From: Streptomyces venezuelae
Lineage (GTDB): Bacteria; Actinomycetota; Actinomycetes; Streptomycetales; Streptomycetaceae
Direction of reading: 5' to 3'
NCBI RefSeq assembly: GCF_008642335.1
Contig: NZ_CP029191.1
Coordinates: forward strand, 1,674,001-1,738,000
DNA length: 64,000 bases
Shown: one piece after another, positions 8,985-16,273 of the stretch
Position numbering within the stretch: the first letter of the stretch is position 1
Layout: the number at the start of each line of letters is the position of its first letter
Program-made: the position numbers and the translations under genes
Notes under the pieces: model-generated
What the model saw: only the letters and a program-made list of their open reading frames with translations
Database searches by the model: none
Told to the model about the DNA's origin: nothing

Positions 8985-10247
8985 TCACCAGACCCGTACC
9001 GACCCTCCCGTCGCGAACACCGGACTCGTCGCGTCGGCGGGCGGCTCCTTCAGGGGTTCGTCCAGTTCTCCAACCGTCGGTCCCACGCGCGCGGCGATCT
9101 CGTCGAGCCGTTCGAGGTCGAAGCCGTAGACGCGGGCCGCGTTGCCGCCGACCATGGCGGCGATCTCCTCCCTGGGGAGGCCGGCGTAGGCGACGCGCAG
9201 GCCTTCGCGCGAGTAGGGGTACGTTCCCTCGTCGTGCGGATAGTCGCTGCCCCACATGATCTTGTCGAGGCCGATGCGGTCACGCAGGGCCGCCTCGTGG
9301 GGGCGCATGAAGCTCGCGCCCACGAAGCAGTTGTCGCGCCACACTTCGGAGGGTCCCTTGCCCATCGCGTCGGCGAGGCCCGCGCCGAACTTCGACTCGG
9401 CGGTCTCGGTCGTCTCCGTGCCGCCCGCCCGGCGCGCCGCGGCGACCAGGCGCCCGTGGTAGTAGTCCAGCATGTCGAGGACGCCGGGGATCCACCCCGA
9501 GCCCTGTTCGGTGAGGACCAGTTTGAGGTCCGGGTGGCGGCGGAAGGCCCCGCCGAAGGCGAGGTGCCACAGCGCGCGGTGGGAGAACCACGTCGTCTCG
9601 ACCATGAACACCGCGCGGGCGGCCGGTTCCTCGCCGAGCGGCGGCGAGGCCGAGCCCGCGTGATGGTTGACGGGCACGCCCAGCTCGGCGCAGGCGGCCC
9701 AGATCGGGTCGTACGCCGATGAGTAGAGCTCGGGAAGGCCTGAGCCGGGTGGGGTGCCGGGGAGCATGAGGCCGCCTGTCAGGCCCGCCTCCACGGAGCG
9801 GTGGATCTCCTCCACCGCCAGGTCGACGTCGTTGAGGAGGATCTGGAAGACGCCCGCCCTGCGGCCCGGTGCGGCGGCGCAGAAGTCCGCGAGCCAGCGG
9901 TTGTGGGCGCGCAGACCGGCCCAGCGCTGTTCGAACTCCTCGCGGGTCGGCGCCGGTGCCATGAGGGACGCCGAGGGGAAGAACGGCGGGATGGTGTTGG
10001 GGAAGACGACCTCGGCGACGATGCCGTCCGCCTCGAGCTCGGCGACCCGGCGGTCGGAGTTCCAGTTGCGGTCGGCCGTGTCGGCGAGGAGGTCCTCGTA
10101 CGGGTTGACGTAGGTGGCCGCCCAGGCGTCGAACGCGTCGTGATGGCGCGACTCCAAGTACGGCCGGTAGTCGAGGAGATCGGCGCCCGCGTGGCAGTCC
10201 GCGGAGATGACGGTGTAGCGGTCCTCGGTCGTCCGTGATGCGGTCAT
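8985..10247 (-). CDS. Amidohydrolase-2 family metal-dependent hydrolase/decarboxylase, paralogue A
   Basis: A 420-residue TIM-barrel protein of the amidohydrolase-2 (ACMSD / gamma-resorcylate decarboxylase-like) family. Putative metal and catalytic residues are Asp17 and His19 in ISADCHAG, His195/His196 in VNHHAGS and Asp335 in MWGSDYPHDEG. The N-terminal metal motif is Asp-x-His rather than the usual His-x-His. It is the last gene of the minus-strand operon and is coupled to its paralogue by an ATGA overlap (10244-10247). Family members hydrolyse C-N bonds or decarboxylate aromatic or vinylogous acids; which applies here is unknown. Confidence 0.88.
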   Translation of the reverse strand: MTASRTTEDRYTVISADCHAGADLLDYRPYLESRHHDAFDAWAATYVNPYEDLLADTADRNWNSDRRVAELEADGIVAEVVFPNTIPPFFPSASLMAPAPTREEFEQRWAGLRAHNRWLADFCAAAPGRRAGVFQILLNDVDLAVEEIHRSVEAGLTGGLMLPGTPPGSGLPELYSSAYDPIWAACAELGVPVNHHAGSASPPLGEEPAARAVFMVETTWFSHRALWHLAFGGAFRRHPDLKLVLTEQGSGWIPGVLDMLDYYHGRLVAAARRAGGTETTETAESKFGAGLADAMGKGPSEVWRDNCFVGASFMRPHEAALRDRIGLDKIMWGSDYPHDEGTYPYSREGLRVAYAGLPREEIAAMVGGNAARVYGFDLERLDEIAARVGPTVGELDEPLKEPPADATSPVFATGGSVRVW

Positions 10248-11527
10248 GCGTCCGCCCCCAGTACCGGGAAGTCGTGGTCGGTCAGCCAGTGGCGGCCCAC
10301 CGCGCGCGAGCGGGCCCAGGACGCCTCGACGGACGTCTGGTCGGCGTCCTGGCCGAGGTCGGCGGGGGTCGGTCCGATGCGCTGGGCCAGAGGCGCGAGT
10401 GCCGCCGTGTCGAAGCCGAAGACCTCGGCGGCGGCGAGCCCCAGCATGCGGCGGCTCTCCGCCACGGGGATGTCGTGGAAGGTTTTCCGCAGCCACGCGC
10501 GCGTGTCGGGCCAGGTGCCCTCGGGGTGCGGGAAGTCGCTGCCCCACAGGATGTTGTCGACGCCGATCTCGTACCGCTGGGCGAGTTCGCGCCGCTTGGT
10601 GTTGGTGGCGCAGACGAAGATCTGCCGGTCCAGGTACTCGTGCGGTGGCCGCTTCAGCTCCTCGAACGGGGAGAGCTTCTTGCCGCCGTGCGCGCCCAGG
10701 TAGAGGCGGTCCATGAACCACAGGAGGTTCGGCAGCCACCAGCAGCCGGACTCGGCGACGCCGAATTTCAGCCCCGGGTGGCGTTCGAAGACGCCGGACC
10801 AGAGCATGAACCACAGGGGGCGGGCGGGCCACCAGGTCACTTCGGAGACGTAGATCCCGAGGTGGTCGCCGTACTCGTGGCGGGGCGCCGCTCCGGAGTG
10901 GGTGACCACGGGCATCGCGCACTCGGCCGCCGCCGCCCACACGGGGTCGTAGCGACGGTCGTGGTAGGGCGCCTTGTCGACCCACATGGAGGGGATCATC
11001 AGAGCGCCGAGCCCCGACTCCTTGGCGCGGTGGATCTCGGCGACGACGCGGTCGACGTCCCCGGTGATGGGCAACAGGGCCACGCCGCAGTGCCGTTCGG
11101 GATGCTCGGACACGAAGTCGGCCAGCCACCGGTTGTGGGCCTGGGCGCCCGCCATGCCGAGCTCGGGGTCCTGGTCGCCGGAGAGGCCGAGGCCGACGCC
11201 GAAGGGCGCGGCGGTGCGGCTGTCGACGGCGTCCGCGTCGGGGAAGACGACCTCGGCGGCCACCCCGTCGCCGTCGAGCTCCTTGAGGCGCTGTGCGGCG
11301 TCCCAGCCGCCGCGCAGGCCCTCTTCGTTGTCCTGGAACCACTTGGCGGCGAAGGCGTCGTTGCGGATGCCGAGCCGCGTGGCTTCCTCGCGGCGGGCGT
11401 CGCGCTCGCCGAGGAAGTCGTCGAAGTCGCGGTGGAAGCGGCGGTCGAGGTAGGGCCGGTACTCCTCGGTGGGGAGTCCGGCGTGGCAGTCGGAGGAGAT
11501 GATCAGGTACGGGTCCTGAGCGCTCAC
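10244..11527 (-). CDS. Amidohydrolase-2 family metal-dependent hydrolase/decarboxylase, paralogue B
   Basis: A 427-residue paralogue of the downstream gene with ISSDCHAG (Asp13, His15), VVTHSG (His210) and LWGSDFPHPEG (Asp331). The GTG start gives MSAQDPYLIISSDCHAG, with an AAGGGGG stretch upstream. Both paralogues keep the HNRWLADF motif, which fits enzymes acting on related substrates or forming a hetero-oligomer. The gene follows the SDR gene by about 23 bp and lies in the TetR-linked operon. The reaction is not assignable from sequence alone. Confidence 0.88.
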   Translation of the reverse strand: MSAQDPYLIISSDCHAGLPTEEYRPYLDRRFHRDFDDFLGERDARREEATRLGIRNDAFAAKWFQDNEEGLRGGWDAAQRLKELDGDGVAAEVVFPDADAVDSRTAAPFGVGLGLSGDQDPELGMAGAQAHNRWLADFVSEHPERHCGVALLPITGDVDRVVAEIHRAKESGLGALMIPSMWVDKAPYHDRRYDPVWAAAAECAMPVVTHSGAAPRHEYGDHLGIYVSEVTWWPARPLWFMLWSGVFERHPGLKFGVAESGCWWLPNLLWFMDRLYLGAHGGKKLSPFEELKRPPHEYLDRQIFVCATNTKRRELAQRYEIGVDNILWGSDFPHPEGTWPDTRAWLRKTFHDIPVAESRRMLGLAAAEVFGFDTAALAPLAQRIGPTPADLGQDADQTSVEASWARSRAVGRHWLTDHDFPVLGADA

Positions 11528-11550
11528 CTGCTGAGCCCCCTTCGGTCCAG

Positions 11551-12435
11551 TCAGTCGAGGATGAAGTTCTCCAGGTACGCCGGGTCGGCGCGGTCGAGCA
11601 TGGAGCGCGACCTCGCCTTGATCTGCCGGTCGCTGTGCTCGCTCGCCGGGAGCAGCCAGAAGCGTCCTGCCGTGATGCCGTCGGCCACGAAGTCCGCGAC
11701 CTCCTCGACCGGTGTGAACGCGATCTCCTGGCCCGCCTCCTTCATGGCGGTCTCCCACTGGTCGAGGCTGCGGTAAGGCGTCCTGCGGGGGCGGGACTTG
11801 GCGTACCGATCGGGCCGGTTGCGGTGTGACTCCCACAGGCCGGTGCGGAGCATGTGGGGGCCCGGGAAGAGCACGGAGGCGCCCACGCGCGCGTGCTCCG
11901 CCTTCAGGTGGGCGTACAGCGACTCGGTCATCGTGACGACGGCGGCCTTGGTGACCGCGTACACGGAGGCGGTGGGCAGCGGCGCGATACCGCCGTCGCC
12001 GGACGAGGTGTTGACGACGTGTCCCGGCTCGCCGCCCGCGATCATGCGGGGCACGAAGGCCTGGATGCCGTGGAAGACGCCCCAGACGTTGACCTCGAAA
12101 GCCCACTTCCAGTCGTTCGGGTCGTGCTCCCACATGCGCCCCTCGGCGCCCGACCCGACCCCCGCGTTGTTGCACAGCACATGGACGGCGCCGAACTTGT
12201 CGTACGCCTCCTCGGCGAGGGCGAAGACCTGCTCGCGCACTCCGACGTCCACCACGCGCGCGTGCACCGTCGCGCCGTCCTCCCGCAGGGAGACGGCCGC
12301 CTTCTCCAAGGCGCTCTCCTCGACGTCCGCGAGGACCACTTTCAGGCCGTCCGCCGCGAACCGGCGCGCCATGGCGAGCCCGATGCCGCTCGCCGCGCCC
12401 GTGACGACCGCGACCCGGCCCGTGCGCAGCTCCAT
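11551..12435 (-). CDS. Short-chain dehydrogenase/reductase (SDR)
   Basis: A 294-residue classical SDR: cofactor motif TGAASGIG (residues 12-19), NNAGVGSG, and catalytic YAVTK. The Asp in VVLADVEES after the second strand favours NAD(H). The C-terminal extension (after about residue 200, with RPRRTPYRSLDQW) is longer than in minimal SDRs. The gene starts 1 bp after the stop of the acetoacetate-decarboxylase-like gene and is followed by the amidohydrolase pair. It probably oxidises or reduces a pathway hydroxy/keto intermediate. Confidence 0.9.
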   Translation of the reverse strand: MELRTGRVAVVTGAASGIGLAMARRFAADGLKVVLADVEESALEKAAVSLREDGATVHARVVDVGVREQVFALAEEAYDKFGAVHVLCNNAGVGSGAEGRMWEHDPNDWKWAFEVNVWGVFHGIQAFVPRMIAGGEPGHVVNTSSGDGGIAPLPTASVYAVTKAAVVTMTESLYAHLKAEHARVGASVLFPGPHMLRTGLWESHRNRPDRYAKSRPRRTPYRSLDQWETAMKEAGQEIAFTPVEEVADFVADGITAGRFWLLPASEHSDRQIKARSRSMLDRADPAYLENFILD

Positions 12436-12436
12436 G

Positions 12437-13234
12437 TCAGGCGCTCCCCTCGGGCGGGCCGTCGAGGATCTGCGCGGGGTCGTCGTAGCGCTGGTGGATG
12501 TAGGGCAGCAGGGACTGCGCGCTGACGCGCTCGACGACGCGGCCCTGCTGGTCGGTGGTCTTCTCGCCGATGGTGATCTCGACGAGGGAGCGCACCGGCA
12601 GGTCGGCCACGGGGTCGTACATCGACTCGCGCAGCACCACGTCCCCGGTGACGGCCTCCAGCTTGCGGACCTTCTCGTTGCGTACGCAGTGCACGAGCAC
12701 CGGTTCCGCGTCGAAGCCCGAACCGTCCACCGCGGGCAGGAACTTGAAGTAGAAGTCGGTCTTCTGGGTCGGCTCGGGCAGCGGCAGGTCGCCGCTGACC
12801 GCGCCCCGCACCTCCACGAAGGCGATGCCGTGCCGGGCGAGGCGGGCCCGTACCACCAGGCCGTCCCGCTCGACCTCCACCTCGCCGAGCTTCTTCGGCT
12901 CCCCGAACACCTCGCGCCCGCCGATGAGGGCACGCTCGTGGGTCATCGGCATCACCAGCGGATACCAGCCCGCCACTCCCCCGTGCTCGGCGGCGACGGC
13001 GACCGAGCCCGCGCCCAGCGGATAGCCCGGCAGGTCGACCTTGCTGATGTTCGCCCGCACGAGCGGCCGTCCGGCGGACTTCAGCGGCGGCGGGAGGACC
13101 GCGGCGACCACGTCCGGGTCCGTCTCCCAGACGGCCACGACACCCGTGGACCAGATGTCGGGGAGCCTGGAACTCGCGGCCCGTGCGGCGGCGATCTCCG
13201 CCTCGTCACGTGCTCCGTAGCGAATACGTGCCAT
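12437..13234 (-). CDS. Acetoacetate decarboxylase family protein
   Basis: A 265-residue protein of the acetoacetate decarboxylase fold. The GEPKKLGEVEV segment carries a Lys-Lys pair at 114-115, corresponding to the Schiff-base lysine and its pKa-lowering neighbour in the clostridial enzyme (Lys115/Lys116). Conserved family elements such as YPLVMPMTHERALIGGREVFGEPKK are present. Members decarboxylate beta-keto acids or catalyse aldol/dehydration chemistry. It is the first gene of a minus-strand operon divergent from a TetR regulator; a palindromic operator lies 60 bp upstream. The natural substrate is probably a keto acid derived from the amidohydrolase or SDR steps. Confidence 0.88.
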   Translation of the reverse strand: MARIRYGARDEAEIAAARAASSRLPDIWSTGVVAVWETDPDVVAAVLPPPLKSAGRPLVRANISKVDLPGYPLGAGSVAVAAEHGGVAGWYPLVMPMTHERALIGGREVFGEPKKLGEVEVERDGLVVRARLARHGIAFVEVRGAVSGDLPLPEPTQKTDFYFKFLPAVDGSGFDAEPVLVHCVRNEKVRKLEAVTGDVVLRESMYDPVADLPVRSLVEITIGEKTTDQQGRVVERVSAQSLLPYIHQRYDDPAQILDGPPEGSA

Positions 13235-13293
13235 GTCGTACCACCCTTCGTCGGCGCGGACCCGGGGTCCGCGGGCGGGACTTGCGGCAGTTC

Positions 13294-13308
13294 TGTAACA
13301 CAGTTACA
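13294..13308. promoter_or_regulatory. Perfect TetR-type operator palindrome
   Basis: TGTAACACAGTTACA is a perfect inverted repeat (6-bp arms, 3-bp spacer). It lies between the divergent TetR gene (start codon 9 bp downstream) and the acetoacetate-decarboxylase-like operon (start 60 bp away). Its size, AT-rich character in GC-rich DNA and position fit autoregulation and repression of the operon by the adjacent TetR protein. Confidence 0.7.
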
Positions 13309-13317
13309 ACAGGACTC

Positions 13318-13953
13318 GTGAAGGGTAAAGAGACGCGCACGCAGCTGAACCGGGCCGTCGTGCTCGACACCGCCGCGCACCTCGTCAAGCGGCACGGTCC
13401 GCAGGCCCTGACGATGCGGGCGCTCGCCGCCGAGCTCGGCACCGCCGTCACCTCCATCTACTGGCACGTCGGCAACCGCGAGTCGCTCCTGGACGCCCTC
13501 GTCGAGCGCACCCTCGCCGACCTCGGCGAGATCCGCGCCACAGGACGCACCCCCGTCCAGCGCGTCGCCTCCGTGGCCCGCGCCCTGCGCCATCAGCTCC
13601 TCGACCACCCGCACCTCGTCGCGATGGTCCACGAACGCGGCCTGACGGAAAGGATGTTCCTGCCCGCCCAGCGCACCCTCGTCCACGAGGTCCACGAGGC
13701 GGGGCTGCGCGGCGCTCGCGCAGCCGAGGCCGTGCGCGCCGTCCAGGTCCACGTCGTCGGTCATGTCCTCGTCGAGCGGGCCCGCGAACGGGCGCCCGTG
13801 CAGCGGCCCGGCGAGGAGGAGTTGTGGACGGAGCAGACGGCGGAGCAGGACGCCGCGCTCGCCCGCGCGCTCGCGGGACCGGTCGATCCGGAGGCGGTTT
13901 TCGCCACCTCCGTGAGGGCTCTGGTGGCCGGGCTTCTCGGACCGGGGCCCTGA
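13318..13953 (+). CDS. TetR family transcriptional regulator
   Basis: A 211-residue regulator with an N-terminal TetR helix-turn-helix (residues about 12-58, including ALTMRALAAELGTAVTSIYWHVGNRESLLDAL) and a C-terminal ligand-binding domain. The GTG at 13318 is used because AGGA lies just upstream and homology begins right after it. The longer open frame to 13183 would run through the operator palindrome. It is divergent from the amidohydrolase/SDR/decarboxylase operon and is the likely local repressor. The inducer is unknown. Confidence 0.9.
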   Translation: MKGKETRTQLNRAVVLDTAAHLVKRHGPQALTMRALAAELGTAVTSIYWHVGNRESLLDALVERTLADLGEIRATGRTPVQRVASVARALRHQLLDHPHLVAMVHERGLTERMFLPAQRTLVHEVHEAGLRGARAAEAVRAVQVHVVGHVLVERARERAPVQRPGEEELWTEQTAEQDAALARALAGPVDPEAVFATSVRALVAGLLGPGP

Positions 13954-13984
13954 CTGTCGGTCGCGGCCCGTATCCTCATGGACC

Positions 13985-14980
13985 ATGCTCGAAGACCGCA
14001 CGACCGCAGCGTCCGCAGTGCCCTGGCCGGCCGCGTATCCAACGGGGTACGCGGTCGTCGACGTGGAGACCACCGGCCTGGCCCGCGACGACCGCATAGT
14101 GTCGGCCGCCGTCTACCGCGTGAGCGCCCGCGGCGACATCGAGGACCACTGGTACACGCTGGTGAACCCCCAGCGCGACCCGGGCCCCGTCTGGATCCAC
14201 GGGCTCACCAGCGAGATGCTCGCGGACGCCCCGCTCTTCAAGGACGTCGCCGAGGAGTTCGCGGCCCGCCTCGACGGACGTGTCCTCGTCGCGCACAACG
14301 CCGTCTTCGACTGGTCGATGATCGCGAGGGAGTACGCGCGCGCGGAGCGCACCGCCCCCGTGCGCCAACGCCTGTGCACCATCGCGCTCTCCAAGGAGCT
14401 CGCGCTCCCGCTGCCCAACCACAAGCTGGAGTCCCTGGCCGCGCACTTCGGCGTCGAGCAGCGCCACGCGCACAACGCCCTGGACGACGCGCGCGTGCTG
14501 GCCGAGGCGTTCCGTCCCAGTCTGCTGGCGGCGGCCGGCGGCAATGTCCGCCTGCCGCTCCTGGAGTGCAGGCCGCTCACCGAGTGGTCGGACGGCGCGC
14601 CCCGCATCGTCCGCCAGTCGACGGGCCCGACGCCCGCCTCGTCGTACCGGCCCGGAAGTTGGCGCCCCTCGCGGAAGCGCCCGCCGTGCCCGTACCCGAA
14701 CCCGGGGCGTTACGAACCGGGCAAACCGCTCAAGCAGGGCATGCGGGTCGCGTTCTCCGGGGACACCTCCGTGGAACGTGAACTCCTGGAGGACCGCGCG
14801 GTGGAGGCCGGGCTGCACATCGCGACGAGTGTGTCGCGCCTCACGAGCCTGCTCGTCACGAACGACCCGGACTCCGGCACCTCCAAGACCGTCAAGGCCC
14901 GCTCGTTCGGCACGCCCGTCATCGACGAGGCGGCGTTCGGACAGCTCCTCCAGGACGTGGCGCCCGCCACGGAGCCATAA
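13985..14980 (+). CDS. DnaQ-like DEDDh 3'-5' exonuclease with C-terminal BRCT domain
   Basis: A 331-residue protein. Residues 22-175 form an RNase T/DnaQ exonuclease: YAVVDVETTGL (Asp26, Glu28), the VLVAHNAVFDW motif and the HAHNALDDARVLAE motif that ends in the conserved H-x(4)-D. Residues about 250-325 (GMRVAFSGDTS...LLVTNDPDSGTSKTVKA...PVIDEAAFGQLL) look like a BRCT domain as in bacterial DNA ligase. The linker (about 195-245) is proline/arginine-rich. The combination suggests DNA proofreading, trimming or repair at nicks or gaps. It appears to be a monocistronic gene. Confidence 0.88.
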   Translation: MLEDRTTAASAVPWPAAYPTGYAVVDVETTGLARDDRIVSAAVYRVSARGDIEDHWYTLVNPQRDPGPVWIHGLTSEMLADAPLFKDVAEEFAARLDGRVLVAHNAVFDWSMIAREYARAERTAPVRQRLCTIALSKELALPLPNHKLESLAAHFGVEQRHAHNALDDARVLAEAFRPSLLAAAGGNVRLPLLECRPLTEWSDGAPRIVRQSTGPTPASSYRPGSWRPSRKRPPCPYPNPGRYEPGKPLKQGMRVAFSGDTSVERELLEDRAVEAGLHIATSVSRLTSLLVTNDPDSGTSKTVKARSFGTPVIDEAAFGQLLQDVAPATEP

Positions 14981-15024
14981 CCGTCGGACGCGTGACCGTC
15001 GGACGCGTAACCGTCAGACGGGTG
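14980..15024 (+). repeat. Three tandem 15-bp repeats at the exonuclease stop codon
   Basis: Units ACCGTCGGACGCGTG (14980-14994), ACCGTCGGACGCGTA (14995-15009) and ACCGTCAGACGGGTG (15010-15024). The first base of the array is the last base of the exonuclease stop codon. Confidence 0.85.
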
Positions 15025-15089
15025 ATTGCCGCGCGACTCGCCCGCCGACCGCTCGCCCCGCACCGCCGCCGCGTCCCACCCTGAGGCGC

Positions 15090-15323
15090 ATGGCACGTTG
15101 CGAGGTCTGCGGAAACGACTACGGCATGTCCTTCGAAGTGCACGCCCAAGGGGCGGTGCACGTCTTCGACTGCTTCTCCTGCGCCATCCACCGCATGGCG
15201 CCCATCTGCGAGCACTGCCGGTGCCGCATCATCGGCCAGGGCGTCGAGGTGGAGGGCCACTGGTACTGCGGCGCCCACTGCTCGCGCGCGGAGGGGCGGG
15301 TGGGCATCGTCGACAACGTCTGA
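15090..15323 (+). CDS. Small Cys/His-rich metal-binding protein (metallothionein-like zinc ribbon)
   Basis: A 77-residue protein with nine cysteines and several histidines: CEVCGNDYG near the N-terminus, FDCFSCAIHRM in the middle, and a C-terminal CEHCRCRIIGQGVEVEG followed by HWYCGAHC. The second half resembles the core of prokaryotic metallothionein (CxxCxC...YC...C), so binding of zinc or another soft metal is likely. The ATG at 15090 is preceded by GAGG. No metal-resistance gene is adjacent, and the function is unknown beyond likely metal binding. Confidence 0.75.
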   Translation: MARCEVCGNDYGMSFEVHAQGAVHVFDCFSCAIHRMAPICEHCRCRIIGQGVEVEGHWYCGAHCSRAEGRVGIVDNV

Positions 15324-15372
15324 CCGGACCCCGCCGCCGGGCACCCCACGACCCGAGAGGTACCGTCGTGGG

Positions 15373-16161
15373 GTGTACCGCTTCCTGTTGTCCCGGCAGT
15401 GGGTGATCCTCACCCTCATCGCCCTCGTTCTCATCCCCGTGATGGTCGAGCTCGGCTTCTGGCAGCTGCACCGCCATGAGAACCGGGTCGCCCAGAACCA
15501 GCGGATCTCGGACGCGCTCAACGCCGACCCGGTCCCGGCCGAGAAGCTCACCTCGCCCGGCCACGAGGTGCCCAGGGAAGACCTCTACCGCCGGGTGAGC
15601 GCCAAGGGGACGTTCGACGCGAAGCACGAGGTCGTGGTGCGGCGCCGCACCAACTCCGACGACGCGGTCGGCTTCCACGTCCTGACCCCGTTCGTCCTCG
15701 GCGACGGCAAGGTCCTGCTCGTCAACCGCGGCTGGATCCCCGCCGACGGCCCGCAGACCGCCTTCCCGAAGATCCCCGCCCCGCCCAAGGGCGAGATCAC
15801 CGTCACCGGCCGCCTCATGGCCGACGAGACGTCCGCGGCCAGCGGCATCAAGGACGTCCGCGGCCTTCCGGACCGTCAGATCATGCTGATCAGCAGCGGG
15901 CAGCAGGCCGACGCCCTCGGCAAGCAGGTTCTCGGCGGCTACGTCGAGCTGTCCGCTCCCGAGGCGAAGGGCGGCTCCCCCGAGCTGATCGGCGAGCCCG
16001 ACCACAGCAGCATCGGCGCCCACATGGCGTACGCGGTCCAGTGGTGGCTGTTCGCCACGGGCGTCCCCATCGGCTGGGTGGTCCTGGTCCGCAGGGAGCG
16101 GCGCGACCGCGCGGCGGCCGCGGAAGCCACGGCTCCGGAAGCGACGCCCGCGGCCGTCTAG
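15373..16161 (+). CDS. SURF1 family cytochrome c oxidase assembly protein
   Basis: A 262-residue SURF1 family protein: an N-terminal transmembrane helix (residues 8-27), the GFWQLHRHENR motif just after it, a large extracytoplasmic domain with NRGWIP, and a second transmembrane helix near the C-terminus (HMAYAVQWWLFATGVPIGWVVLV). SURF1 proteins assist heme a insertion and assembly of the aa3-type terminal oxidase. The start is a GTG (MYRFLLSRQW). The Ala-rich C-terminal tail is cytoplasmic. The oxidase genes themselves are not in this window. Confidence 0.92.
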   Translation: MYRFLLSRQWVILTLIALVLIPVMVELGFWQLHRHENRVAQNQRISDALNADPVPAEKLTSPGHEVPREDLYRRVSAKGTFDAKHEVVVRRRTNSDDAVGFHVLTPFVLGDGKVLLVNRGWIPADGPQTAFPKIPAPPKGEITVTGRLMADETSAASGIKDVRGLPDRQIMLISSGQQADALGKQVLGGYVELSAPEAKGGSPELIGEPDHSSIGAHMAYAVQWWLFATGVPIGWVVLVRRERRDRAAAAEATAPEATPAAV

Positions 16162-16163
16162 GA

Positions 16164-16220
16164 CTTCAGGGTCTGCGCCAGGGCTCCAGGGGCTGCGCCG
16201 TGCTCCAGGGTCTGCGCCGG
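16164..16220 (+). repeat. Three tandem 19-bp repeats after the SURF1 gene
   Basis: Units at 16164-16182, 16183-16201 and 16202-16220 share the consensus GCTCCAGGGTCTGCGCCGG with a few substitutions. The array begins two bases after the SURF1 stop codon and ends about 54 bp before the chosen start of the GH15 gene. Confidence 0.8.
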
Positions 16221-16273
16221 AAGTCCCGCATTCCGCCAGATTGACGCGGCCCGACTCCGGGAAACCGTCATCC

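Noticed and set aside
8985..11342. A single 785-residue amidohydrolase
   Set aside because: The N-terminal half is the shadow frame of the upstream paralogue. The true gene starts at MTASRTTEDR (10247) with an ATGA overlap.
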